DNA of 41,116 nt from Clostridiales bacterium UBA1316 (lineage in GTDB: Bacteria > Bacillota > Clostridia > Oscillospirales > Oscillospiraceae), in contig DBTM01000034.1 in NCBI GenBank assembly GCA_002307055.1, positions 1 through 41,116 on the forward strand, given 5' to 3'. The notes below the pieces were generated by a model. It ran no database searches and had not been told where the DNA came from. It saw only the letters and a list, made by a program, of their open reading frames with translations. A program made the position numbers and the translations under genes. Positions within the stretch are counted from its first letter, which is position 1. Each line of letters starts with the position of its first letter. This document shows, in pieces, positions 15,644 through 23,905 of the stretch.

Positions 15644-17491
15644 TTATGACCTCGTATTCGGAAACGTTGGGACAAGAGTGCTGACTTCACTGAAGGCTGA
15701 GCTGTAGTCTCTCTGATCAATTGACTGGCAGAGCTTATCGAATTCTGTTTCAAAGATCAACGGAGGACTGTATTTTGCTTTAAGAACAAAAATCCTTTCG
15801 TTCGCGGTCTTTGACACGGTTTCATCGGACAAGGAAATTTCTTCAAAGAGCTTCTCGCCCGGTCTTAAGCCGGTAAACTCGATCTTAATATCCTTTTCGG
15901 GTTGGAGCCCAGACAAGCGGATCATAGACTTCGCCAGCTCATAGATATAGACCGGTTCGCCCATGTCCAGGACAAAAATCTCACCGCCTTTGGATAACGC
16001 GCCTGTTTCGAGGACAAGCTGAACGGCTTCCGGTATTGTCATGAAATACCGTTTGATGTTTTTATCTGTTACGGTTACAGGTCCGCCTGCCTGAATTTGT
16101 TTCTTAAACAGCGGCACAACGCTGCCGTTGCTGGCCAGGACATTACCGAACCGGACGGCTGAGAACTTCGTACTACCCCATGAGTTCGCCCGCTGAATAA
16201 GCATTTCACAAACACGCTTTGTCGCGCCCATGATATTCGTCGGATTAACCGCCTTGTCGGTAGAAATCATGACAAACTGGTCAACCTTGTGCTTTATAGA
16301 CATTTCGACCATGTACAGCGTACCCATGACATTGTTTTTGAGCGCTTCCTGAGGATTGGCCTCCATCATCGGCACATGCTTATGTGCCGCAGCGTGAAAG
16401 ACAATTTTAGGTTTGTACATTTCAAAAACGTCACGCAGTCTTGCTCTGTCCTGAATCGAACCAATGCAGGTAACGAACTGCGTTCTGGGGTATTTTTGTT
16501 TAAGTTCCATTTCCGTATCAAACATTTTATTCTCGTTGATGTCATAGATGACGACAAGCTTTGCGTTATAATTAAGTATTTGATTGCAGAGTTCAAAGCC
16601 GATCGAGCCGGCGCCGCCGGAGACAAGCACCGTATTTCCTGCAATGTATTCACTGACACTTTTAAGGTCGAGCTTGACGACATCGCGGCCTAAAAGATCC
16701 TCGACCCGGATTTCACTGATTGTTGCCTTCGATAGCCCATCAGCCGTAAAAGTTGTCATGTTGCCAAAGCGTTTGACATTGCAGTTAGCCTCATCGCAAA
16801 GCCTGAATATATCGCGGATTGTGGAATTGTCGACAAATGGTATAGCGATGATAATAACATTCGCTTTATATTTATCCGCCGCGTACGGAATGAGGGAACG
16901 ATTGCCTTCCACCTTGAGACCTTTGATGATTTTACCATTAAGGGCTGGATTGTCATCAATGAAGCACACGGGATACAGCTTTTTTGTCTTATCGTTCTTA
17001 AGCATTTCAGCAAGATACTTACCGGCATTGCCTGCGCCGATAATGATGACACGATCCATATCTGATGTTTTTCGCCTGATAAGGACAAACGAGTCAATTC
17101 TGCGGAGGATCTGGACGGCTAACCTGTAAAGGCCAAGGAAAAATATCGTATAGATTGCCAGATTGATATAGTAGACTAAATTGAACTTTTGACTGTTCAC
17201 AAGTAAGAGAAAAACAACAGATATCACAAAAGAAATAAAGAAAGCCCAGACAGACGAAATGACGCTAATTGTGATGTTTCCCACTATTGGTTCGTTATAT
17301 GTCTTCAAAATGACGCTGACAAGTGCCATCGTAATAATTAAAACAAAAACAAATGATTCAATACTTGCGAAATTTTGCATAAGTGAAGCATCGGGATGGT
17401 ACATGAAGACACATAGTAAGCTGCCCGCAGCAATGCAGAGCGCATCGGCTGCATAAGTCAGCACTTTTCTAAGATTATCATTTTTCATCAT
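15644..17491 (-). CDS. FlaA1/CapD-type nucleotide-sugar 4,6-dehydratase (membrane)
   Basis: A 615-residue polysaccharide biosynthesis protein of the CapD/EpsC/WbpM type. Four N-terminal membrane helices (about 10-130) are followed by a first Rossmann-like domain with VIIIGAGNAGKYLAEML, then the catalytic SDR domain with TVLVSGGAGSIGFELC. STDKAVNPTNIMGATKRV holds the active-site Thr-Asp-Lys region. LRPGEKLFEE is the usual C-terminal motif. Members convert UDP-GlcNAc or similar sugars to 4-keto-6-deoxy forms for exopolysaccharide or glycan synthesis. It lies 56 bp after the HTH gene that follows a c-di-GMP riboswitch, with no clear terminator between them, so the riboswitch probably controls it too. 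GAGGTGA precedes the start. Confidence 0.9.
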   Translation of the reverse strand: MMKNDNLRKVLTYAADALCIAAGSLLCVFMYHPDASLMQNFASIESFVFVLIITMALVSVILKTYNEPIVGNITISVISSVWAFFISFVISVVFLLLVNSQKFNLVYYINLAIYTIFFLGLYRLAVQILRRIDSFVLIRRKTSDMDRVIIIGAGNAGKYLAEMLKNDKTKKLYPVCFIDDNPALNGKIIKGLKVEGNRSLIPYAADKYKANVIIIAIPFVDNSTIRDIFRLCDEANCNVKRFGNMTTFTADGLSKATISEIRVEDLLGRDVVKLDLKSVSEYIAGNTVLVSGGAGSIGFELCNQILNYNAKLVVIYDINENKMFDTEMELKQKYPRTQFVTCIGSIQDRARLRDVFEMYKPKIVFHAAAHKHVPMMEANPQEALKNNVMGTLYMVEMSIKHKVDQFVMISTDKAVNPTNIMGATKRVCEMLIQRANSWGSTKFSAVRFGNVLASNGSVVPLFKKQIQAGGPVTVTDKNIKRYFMTIPEAVQLVLETGALSKGGEIFVLDMGEPVYIYELAKSMIRLSGLQPEKDIKIEFTGLRPGEKLFEEISLSDETVSKTANERIFVLKAKYSPPLIFETEFDKLCQSIDQRDYSSAFSEVSTLVPTFPNTRS

Positions 17492-17547
17492 ACCATCGTC
17501 ACCTCACTTTCGGAATTCTTGTTAATATTGTGTCATTTTTAGTCATT

Positions 17548-17793
17548 TCATTCTGCCTTCTTCAATAACTGAAGAACTTTTTTATAAGTCATTGCTTCTT
17601 CTTCAAGTTCAGTTATTTTGGTGACGATAATCCGGATGTCATTATCCGATATATCCGGGTTATCGCCGCGGGACTTCCTTATCCATCTGTAGAATGTCGA
17701 TCTGGGAACGCTGTATTCTGCACAGATGGCATCAATGCTTCTGCCTTCACTGTACATTTCTAGTAATTGTTTTCTTAATACTTCCTTTGACAT
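17548..17793 (-). CDS. IS3-OrfA-like helix-turn-helix protein under riboswitch control
   Basis: An 81-residue protein from ATG 17793, where AAAGGA lies about 8 nt upstream. The frame can be extended to 17871 but that start falls inside the riboswitch terminator. The N-terminal half is a transposase-type HTH (EGRSIDAICAEYSVPRSTF, YRWIRKSR). The C-terminal half is a short coiled coil (ITKITELEEEAMTYKKVLQLL), as in IS3 OrfA. No orfB, inverted repeats or other IS parts are present. Being the first gene behind a c-di-GMP riboswitch and upstream of a polysaccharide gene suggests a domesticated regulator rather than a live transposase part. Confidence 0.65.
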   Translation of the reverse strand: MSKEVLRKQLLEMYSEGRSIDAICAEYSVPRSTFYRWIRKSRGDNPDISDNDIRIIVTKITELEEEAMTYKKVLQLLKKAE

Positions 17794-17854
17794 ATCAGAT
17801 TTCCTTTCATTCAGTGTGGTTTTGCCGTTTTTCTGCGCGACGACTTTTTTCAAT

Positions 17855-17889
17855 AAAAAAACCCCCTTCACCGATACTCGGGAAGGAGG
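17855..17889 (-). terminator. riboswitch expression-platform terminator
   Basis: On the minus strand CCTCCTTC (17889-17882), an inner CCGA/TCGG stem and GAAGGGGG (17869-17862) are followed by seven T (17861-17855). GAAGGA at about 17900-17906 could pair with TCCTTC instead, giving an antiterminator. Confidence 0.8.
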
Positions 17890-17910
17890 CGTAATTGCTT
17901 ATCCTTCAAG

Positions 17911-18015
17911 TTCGGTAACCGGCTGCCATAGTCCCAAGTCTCCGAGAGGAGATCCAGGGGCCTTAGACCCTCAGCTTTGCGTCCCTGCTTTTCAACAGGT
18001 TTGCCATTTATCGTT
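17911..18015 (-). ncRNA. cyclic di-GMP-I (GEMM-I) riboswitch
   Basis: The minus strand has the conserved GEMM-I core. GGCAAACC starts the P2 arm, with a GAAA tetraloop (TGTTGAAAAGCAGG). GACGCAAAGC is the tetraloop-receptor side. GGGTCTAAGG opens the second arm, closed by a hairpin around CTCCTCTCGGAG. ATGGCAGCCGGTTACCG gives the closing strand with the ligand-binding C. The aptamer lies between a TTGACA promoter and a strong intrinsic terminator, so it acts at transcription level on the HTH gene and probably the dehydratase behind it. Ligand class is firm from sequence; whether c-di-GMP turns the genes on or off is not. Confidence 0.92.
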
Positions 18016-18041
18016 TTGAATATATTGCTAACTTTGATTTG

Positions 18042-18070
18042 AAAATATCATATATTTTGCTGCTTGTCAA
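18042..18070 (-). promoter_or_regulatory. promoter of the c-di-GMP riboswitch operon
   Basis: On the minus strand TTGACA (18065-18070), a 17-bp spacer and TATTTT (18042-18047) with TGA just before it (extended -10). Transcription would start a few bases before the aptamer. Confidence 0.65.
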
Positions 18071-18384
18071 GAATATTTCTCATTATTTTCTCACTTTTTT
18101 TAAATATTTCTATTTTGTGCCACAAATCGGGCTTAAAACGGTGCTATTTAATAATGATTCAGTTTTCAGTATTATCAATTTTTATCTCACTTTTCGACTT
18201 CTATAAATATATAAATCATAATCCGTTATCAAGTGAGGTATTTGCCGCCGTCCGCAAGCACATGGCGGTATTCCATACCTACAGCGGCGTGACAACGATC
18301 CTTAATAACGCGGGTGGTACACAAACTTTTTTGAGCACGAAAATGTGGCTTTTATCCGTCATGAAACCCAAAACTAATGTGAAT
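18071..18384. other. gene-free stretch between riboswitch promoter and immunity-like gene
   Basis: About 310 bp. The left half is very AT-rich. The right half (18230-18384) is more GC-rich and reads without stops on the plus strand, but has no ribosome site, recognisable domain or start, and the frame runs antisense through the next gene. It may be decayed coding sequence. No RNA gene was seen. Confidence 0.4.
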
Positions 18385-18996
18385 CTATACGGTGTTTTCA
18401 AAATGTATGCTTTTTTCATCAGACTTTTTGTTCAGCAGCTTTTCTTTATTGGGGCGGGAATCATCCAGCAGGAAATCCGCCCATTGTCTGTCCGTTTGCA
18501 CGATATGCTCCTGCCAATACAGCAGCCGGTTCACATAATTATCGATTTTTATCTGAACAGCATCGTCACAATCACTTTTTCTATTTTCCAGAACCACAGC
18601 CGTCAATTCATAGAAGACGAGGCCCAGGGCGTGCGTCTCAACATGGACGGCCGCGCCTGCGTGACCGATGGCGTGGCATATGGCGATATAAACGGCGTCG
18701 TCTATTTCTTTTGCGACGGTATGCGCATCTAAAATAGCTCTTTTGGCGGCGGGCATCTTTATTAAGCCTCGCGCCCATTCGTCACATTTTTCCAGAGCCA
18801 GCCGTGGCCTGAGTTCAAGCGGATATTTAACTTCGAATTTTGCAAGCAGTGTCTCAGCACAATCTAATGCCCAAAGAACAAGCGTCCGATGGTTCTGTTC
18901 CCCGATAAGCCGGATGAGCGGCTGCAGGCAAAGGCTGTCTCTGGAAAACAGCACTTTATTGCCTTTTTTGAGTTTATCCTCAACATCAGAATACAT
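18385..18996 (-). CDS. putative immunity protein (Imm5-like helical domain)
   Basis: About 203 residues from ATG 18996, with AGGAGT 12 nt upstream; upstream in-frame Met at 19068 has no ribosome site. The core reads LVLWALDCAETLLAKFE, RPRLALEKCDEWARG, and later AICHAIGHAGAAVHVETHA. This matches the helical family annotated as putative immunity protein in polymorphic-toxin studies. No toxin gene or other toxin-system part is next to it: the riboswitch operon lies downstream and a GH18 gene diverges upstream. It may be an orphan immunity gene or do something else. An extended -10 (TGGTATATT) lies upstream. Confidence 0.65.
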   Translation of the reverse strand: MYSDVEDKLKKGNKVLFSRDSLCLQPLIRLIGEQNHRTLVLWALDCAETLLAKFEVKYPLELRPRLALEKCDEWARGLIKMPAAKRAILDAHTVAKEIDDAVYIAICHAIGHAGAAVHVETHALGLVFYELTAVVLENRKSDCDDAVQIKIDNYVNRLLYWQEHIVQTDRQWADFLLDDSRPNKEKLLNKKSDEKSIHFENTV

Positions 18997-19145
18997 TATA
19001 TCATTATCACTCCTGTTCACGATATTTCGCTGCGTGTTAATAAATAATATACCAAAATCTGTCTGCACCCATTATTTGTTCATGGAAAATGCACCGCAAT
19101 TACAGTACATTGAATGTATACGTGATACGGAGGCTTATTCTGAAA

Positions 19146-20726
19146 TTGAAAAAAATTTGTTTATGGCTGTGTTTTGCCATTGTTTTATCCTTTGCTTCTG
19201 GGATAAATGCCGACGCTCTTGATTATAAGTTCAATATGACTTACATATATTTCGGTAACGCATCCGCTTATACAAAGCTTGTCGATTCAACACAAAATTC
19301 ACTCAATGAAGTCGCGCCAAATTACTTCAGTCTGGATACGGACGGAAAACTTGTGATCACGAACGCAGCAGATATAAGCTTCGTGGATGATATGCATACG
19401 CGCGGCATCTCTGTCGTGCCGTATCTGACAAATGACTGGAACCAGCAGAGCGGTATTAACGCTCTAAATAACAGAGAAATCCTGTCCGACGCTATCGCCC
19501 AGGCAGTAAAGGCATATAATCTCGACGGTATCAATGTGGATATCGAGAATCTGAACCAAAACCAGCGCGCTGACTATGTGGACTTCATACGGCTGCTCCG
19601 GGAAAAACTCCCCGCGGGAAAAACAATCGCAGTCGCTGTCGCCGCCAATCCTTATGGTGCTGTCACGGGCTGGCAGGGGTCTTACGATTATGCCGGTCTT
19701 GCACAATATTGCGATTATCTGATGCTCATGACCTATGACGAATCCTATTATGGCAGCGAACCAGGGTCTGTTTCAAGCCTTTCATTTACTGAGAATTCGA
19801 TAAAATACGCTTTGAGCCAAGTATCGAAAGAAAAAATTGTTCTGGGGCTCCCCTTCTATGGGCGGATTTGGTCAAGCAGCGGTCAATACCCTCAAGGGTA
19901 TGGCATCAGCAACACCAGGATAGCGCAGCTGATCTCAGCGTATCACGGTACTGTAACCATTGACCGCGCAACCCAGTCGGCGTGTGCGGAAATTACCATT
20001 GCAGCTAAAGACATTAAGCCTGTCATTAACGGTCACACACTGACAGCGGGAACTTATACCATCTGGTACGAAAATGAGCAGACGGTAAAATTAAGACTTG
20101 CTCTTGTCCAAAAATATGACATAAAGGGTACAGGCAGCTGGAGTCTCGGTCAGGAAAGTCAAGATACCTGGAATTATTACAAGCTGTGGCTCAACGGCTG
20201 CTCCTTCGGTGATATTCAGACAAACTGGGCAAGAGACTACATATTTAATAGCTATATGAATAATTGGGTTGAAGGCATATCGGCTGATGTCTTCGCACCA
20301 AGTCAGCCGCTGACCCGGGCGGAAGCCGCCGTTATGCTTGTCAGAATGCTGGGCTTACCAGCAGACGCGAATGCGGAGGATTGTTTTACCGACACCGCCG
20401 GGAATTGGGCTGAAGCGTATATCAATACCGCGAAGCTCTATCACATTATCACAGGCGTCGGCGGAAACAATTTTGCTCCCGACAGGTTGGTTACTCGGCA
20501 GGAAATCGCCGTTATGCTCAATAATATCTTAGGATACGCAGCAAACGGTTCCTCCTCCGTTTTCACGGATGTCAGCGCTGTTACAAACCCCTGGTCTTAT
20601 GAAGCAATCAGTGCCCTTGCGCAAAAAGGTGTGATAACAGGATTGCCCGATGGCTGCTTCAAACCGCAGGATAACGTAACAAGAGCTGAAATGACCGCGC
20701 TTTTATCCAGAAGCAGCACGACTTGA
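19146..20726 (+). CDS. SLH-anchored GH18 glycoside hydrolase (copy 1)
   Basis: About 526 residues. A signal peptide (KKICLWLCFAIVLSFASG) is followed by a glycoside hydrolase 18 domain of the YaaH/spore-cortex type (about 25-340). The catalytic motif is LDGINVDIEN, with Glu as proton donor, and other family segments are MTYDESYY and LGLPFYGRIW. Three SLH repeats (about 360-525) anchor it to pyruvylated wall polymer; ITGVGGNNFAPDRLVTRQE is one repeat core. Substrate is probably a GlcNAc-containing wall or exopolymer. The start is uncertain: TTG 19146 is 12 nt and CTG 19140 is 6 nt after GGAGG (19129-19133); an upstream ATG at 19089 lacks a ribosome site. A close paralogue follows. Confidence 0.88.
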   Translation: MKKICLWLCFAIVLSFASGINADALDYKFNMTYIYFGNASAYTKLVDSTQNSLNEVAPNYFSLDTDGKLVITNAADISFVDDMHTRGISVVPYLTNDWNQQSGINALNNREILSDAIAQAVKAYNLDGINVDIENLNQNQRADYVDFIRLLREKLPAGKTIAVAVAANPYGAVTGWQGSYDYAGLAQYCDYLMLMTYDESYYGSEPGSVSSLSFTENSIKYALSQVSKEKIVLGLPFYGRIWSSSGQYPQGYGISNTRIAQLISAYHGTVTIDRATQSACAEITIAAKDIKPVINGHTLTAGTYTIWYENEQTVKLRLALVQKYDIKGTGSWSLGQESQDTWNYYKLWLNGCSFGDIQTNWARDYIFNSYMNNWVEGISADVFAPSQPLTRAEAAVMLVRMLGLPADANAEDCFTDTAGNWAEAYINTAKLYHIITGVGGNNFAPDRLVTRQEIAVMLNNILGYAANGSSSVFTDVSAVTNPWSYEAISALAQKGVITGLPDGCFKPQDNVTRAEMTALLSRSSTT

Positions 20727-20757
20727 TTTGTTGAAAATAAAATAAAACGCAATTAAA

Positions 20758-20783
20758 GGTTCTTCATACTGAAGAATCTTTTT
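20758..20783 (+). terminator. terminator of GH18 copy 1
   Basis: GGTTCTTCA (20758-20766) pairs with TGAAGAATC (20770-20778), followed by five T. It stands 32 bp after the stop codon, so the two GH18 genes are separate transcripts. Confidence 0.75.
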
Positions 20784-20943
20784 GTATATAACTATTAAAA
20801 CCTCCGTATACCGGCATCCAGCGATATAATTCATCCCAATTTTTTACTTTTTCATATTTCCGGTCATTTTCCGACTGTTTTCTCATATTGAAATCATTAA
20901 ACTATGAGAAGTTAATGCCATTGGCTTCTTAAGGAGTGATATT

Positions 20944-22575
20944 TTGAAAAAGCTTAAAAAAATCATCATCATGGGTATTTGCGTCTCGATCATCTCATCA
21001 TTGTTTACGGGACTCAAGGCGAAGGCTGCCGAGTATAAGTTCAATATGTCCTACATATTTTTCAGCGACGCGTCCGAATATACGCAGCTCGTTGATAATA
21101 CGCAGGACTCGTTAAACGAGGTTTCGCCGAATTATTTCTCGCTGAATGATAACGGCGGTCTTGTTCTGACCTCGACAGTCCGTGCAGATTTCGTTGCGGA
21201 TATGCATAACCGCGGTATTAAGGTCGTGCCGTTTTTGACAAATGACTGGTCCCGCTCCGTCGGCGAAGCGGCTCTTAATAATAGGACAGCATTATCAAAA
21301 AGTCTTGCCGATGCCGTCAGCGTGTATAACTTAGACGGTGTTAATATCGACATTGAGAATGTGACGCAGACGCAGCGAGCCAACTATATCGATTTTGTCC
21401 GGCTGCTTCGGGCTCAGCTGCCAATGGGAAAAGAAATTGTTGTCTCTGTTGCCGCGAATCCATATAACTGGACGACCGGCTGGCAGGGCTCATATGACTA
21501 CACGGCGCTTTCAGCTTATTGTGATTATCTGATGGTTATGGCTTACGATGAGCATTATTACGGCGGGCCTTCCGGACCGATTTCCAGCTTGTCCTATATT
21601 GATAAATCAATACAATATGCCCTGAGCTATGTCCCAAAAGAAAAAATTGTGCTTGGGCTTCCCTTCTACGGACGCATCTGGTCAAACAGCGGCGGATTTC
21701 CGGATGGTTACGGCGTTACTAACGCAAAGATCGCACAGCTTGTCAAAAATTACGGGGGCTCCGTACAGGTTGACACATCAAGCCAATCGACACGCGCCGT
21801 CATAACAATCAGCCCCGGAGATGCCAAACCGATTATCGGCGGGCAAGCTTTGGATGCGGGTACCTATACGATCTGGTACGAAAGCGAAAAATCGATTAAA
21901 GCCAAGCTTGAGCTTATCAGTAAATATGATATTAAAGGAACCGGCAGCTGGGCGCTCGGACAGGAAACCGGCAATACATGGACTTATTATAAACTATGGC
22001 TGAATAACTGCACATTTTCCGATATTCAGAATAACCCGGCTAAGAATTACATATTGGACGCATATATGAAAAAGCTCATCGACGGCTGCACTTCAGCTGC
22101 GTTCTCTCCCGATGAACCGCTGACACGAGCGCAGGCTGCCACAATCATTGTTCGCTGGCTTGGATTGGCAGTGCAGGCTAATCCTTCATACAGTTTCGAC
22201 GATTGTGTCGGCAGCTGGGCGGAGTCCTATCTAGAAACAGCCAGAAAATATAATATTATTATGGGTATCGGCGGCAATCTTTTTGCTCCGGACAAGCCGG
22301 TAACACGCGAAGAAATTGCCGTTATGATGAATCGCGCCCTGATATATCAAAGTAAAGGCTCAGTCAGCACCGCACCGAATGTGACTGACGTGTCCAATAC
22401 CCGGTTCAATAATAACGTTCAGGCATTAGGCGCAAATGGCAGCGTCACCGTATTGTTATGCGCCACCTTACAGCCTCATACAACGATCACACGTGCCGAT
22501 GCAGTGGTGTTTTTTGCACAATTGCCGTCACCGGCGTCACTGCCGTCGGGGCAGCCGATAAACCTGCCTACTTAA
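20944..22575 (+). CDS. SLH-anchored GH18 glycoside hydrolase (copy 2)
   Basis: 543 residues, built like the preceding gene: signal peptide, GH18 domain with LDGVNIDIEN, MAYDEHYY and LGLPFYGRIW, then SLH repeats (for example IMGIGGNLFAPDKPVTREE). Start TTG at 20944 follows AAGGAG with good spacing. The catalytic domains are very similar, while the last SLH repeat here is degenerate (GSVTVLLCATLQPHTTITRAD lacks the usual G-x-F-x-P core) and the tail is Pro-rich. The pair arose by tandem duplication; divergence of the anchor region may change where or how tightly it binds. It is expected on the cell surface or spore-related envelope. Confidence 0.88.
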   Translation: MKKLKKIIIMGICVSIISSLFTGLKAKAAEYKFNMSYIFFSDASEYTQLVDNTQDSLNEVSPNYFSLNDNGGLVLTSTVRADFVADMHNRGIKVVPFLTNDWSRSVGEAALNNRTALSKSLADAVSVYNLDGVNIDIENVTQTQRANYIDFVRLLRAQLPMGKEIVVSVAANPYNWTTGWQGSYDYTALSAYCDYLMVMAYDEHYYGGPSGPISSLSYIDKSIQYALSYVPKEKIVLGLPFYGRIWSNSGGFPDGYGVTNAKIAQLVKNYGGSVQVDTSSQSTRAVITISPGDAKPIIGGQALDAGTYTIWYESEKSIKAKLELISKYDIKGTGSWALGQETGNTWTYYKLWLNNCTFSDIQNNPAKNYILDAYMKKLIDGCTSAAFSPDEPLTRAQAATIIVRWLGLAVQANPSYSFDDCVGSWAESYLETARKYNIIMGIGGNLFAPDKPVTREEIAVMMNRALIYQSKGSVSTAPNVTDVSNTRFNNNVQALGANGSVTVLLCATLQPHTTITRADAVVFFAQLPSPASLPSGQPINLPT

Positions 22576-22753
22576 AAGGCACGTCTGTGGCCGAATCATC
22601 GCTCCACTTCCGTGCCTTAACGCGCTTGTAGGCTTTTGGGTTTTCCGGTTTTTTTGTGACCGGATTAATGCTTCCCCAGGTTCTGCGTTTTTGCGCGAGT
22701 AGTTCCCGCTTCTTCTGTTTTGACAGCTTCTCAAACGGTATAAATTTATCCAT
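22568..22753 (-). CDS. small basic conserved protein
   Basis: A 61-residue, very basic protein with no membrane segment. The pattern KFIPFEKLSKQKKRELL followed by RRTWGSINPVTKKPENPKAY and KARKWSDD resembles a small uncharacterised protein I have seen widely in Bacillota; the family has no function I can name. AAAGGGA lies 8 nt before the ATG. Its end overlaps the converging GH18 gene by 8 bp. The Lys/Arg content and short length would fit nucleic-acid or ribosome contact, but that is only a guess. Confidence 0.7.
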   Translation of the reverse strand: MDKFIPFEKLSKQKKRELLAQKRRTWGSINPVTKKPENPKAYKRVKARKWSDDSATDVPFK

Positions 22754-22833
22754 ACTAAATATCCCTTTCTTTATGCTTTATCAGTTTAGCAGAAGCGGAT
22801 ATTATTGTCAAACAACCCGATGCTGTCATGCGG

Positions 22834-23754
22834 TCATTCGCGATACAGCCGCATTGTCAGGCATCTCAAGCTGCCGCCGCCCGCGAGCAAAGCGTCGGGA
22901 TGGAAATGAATAAAACGTATGCCTTCATGTTCGAGCGTCTTTATCGTCTGCAGCTCCAGTGAAAAATCGTAATTGATGATTAAACCCGGCTCCAAAGGGA
23001 CGAACGAGGTGCCCCAGTGCTGCTGCTCACTATCCGATAAGGGGACGAGCTCGACATGTCTGTTTTTCATCCAATTCTTTATGTCGATTTGTGTTATGCC
23101 TGTCTTTGTGACAAGATAGGTATTCAAAAAGGCGGGCGGATAATAAACCATCAGGTTGTCTGTCATCCGGTTCATCACCATGTCTGGATGCATATAGCGC
23201 CGTTCTTTCGGGATAATGGCGTATATAACATGCTCAAAGTAAGGTGCGATAAAATCGATGAATCTCTTGATAGACAGGCTGTTGTGGCGCTCTGTATCAG
23301 CCACAAAAACTGTGCTGCTGTCGAGCAGCAGGCACCCTTCAAAGCAGTCACCTTCAGGCGGTTCGTATAACGTTGGAATGCCCAGTTTTTCTAATGCTTC
23401 GCCAACGACAATCTCCTCATGGCTGCGTCCCCTTGACGACATTTTAGACACAATGGCGCCGCGCGAGCTGATCACGGCAATATCGTGCAGGTATGCAAGA
23501 TTCGGCAGCCGTTCAAGCAGCTCGATATTCCTGGTAATAAGCTCTGAAAGGTAATAGACAGTAACCCCATTCTGCTCCAGCAGCTGACTATACCGGCGGT
23601 GCTCGTCCAGATATCTGTCAACATCAGGCACTCGGTCGAACAAGAAATGCTTCATATTGGCTCCTGTCACCTTAGTGATTGATTTTTCCGGCCAGTGAAG
23701 CATAACTGCCTTGAGTCTGCCGAATTTTTCTATACCATATTGAATCTTATCCAT
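22834..23754 (-). CDS. arginine-deiminase-fold protein, divergent active site
   Basis: About 306 residues of the arginine deiminase/amidinotransferase fold. The N-terminus IEKFGRLKAVMLHWP and the C-terminus GGGSLRCLTMRLYRE match the family, and the Cys in LRC sits where the nucleophile is expected. MHPDMVM stands where deiminases have the catalytic His-Leu-Asp-Thr. The usual FTRD and EGGD motifs read YLHD and FEGC, so guanidine-substrate contacts are altered. It may be a deiminase with another substrate. ATG 23754 is preferred (TTGAGG upstream) because the family starts near IEKFG; an upstream ATG at 23850 lacks a ribosome site. It is divergent from the SLH-BsuPI gene. Confidence 0.75.
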   Translation of the reverse strand: MDKIQYGIEKFGRLKAVMLHWPEKSITKVTGANMKHFLFDRVPDVDRYLDEHRRYSQLLEQNGVTVYYLSELITRNIELLERLPNLAYLHDIAVISSRGAIVSKMSSRGRSHEEIVVGEALEKLGIPTLYEPPEGDCFEGCLLLDSSTVFVADTERHNSLSIKRFIDFIAPYFEHVIYAIIPKERRYMHPDMVMNRMTDNLMVYYPPAFLNTYLVTKTGITQIDIKNWMKNRHVELVPLSDSEQQHWGTSFVPLEPGLIINYDFSLELQTIKTLEHEGIRFIHFHPDALLAGGGSLRCLTMRLYRE

Positions 23755-23905
23755 ATTAACCTCAATCCCTTTACCAAACGGATGTGTAAGCATAATTGAC
23801 AAACCTAATTTGCCCATATAAATTCTTCTTATGATAAAATTATGGAACATTTGGGGTTTATGAACCGTCAGACAGGCAGATCATGTATAACGCAGGAGGG
23901 TTCAT

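Noticed and set aside
16289..16693. Plus-strand frames inside the capD-like gene and similar long shadows in the ger, cob and lar genes
   Set aside because: All lie antisense or out of frame within genes with clear domain matches and lack ribosome sites.
17548..17793. Complete IS3-family insertion sequence
   Set aside because: Only an OrfA-like gene is present; no orfB, terminal inverted repeats or target duplication were seen.
17794..17871. Longer N-terminus of the OrfA-like HTH gene
   Set aside because: The GTG at 17871 lies inside the riboswitch terminator stem; ATG 17793 has a proper ribosome site.
18064..18732. 222-codon plus-strand frame
   Set aside because: Most of it is antisense to the immunity-type gene, it has no ribosome site, and its 5' part overlaps the riboswitch promoter.
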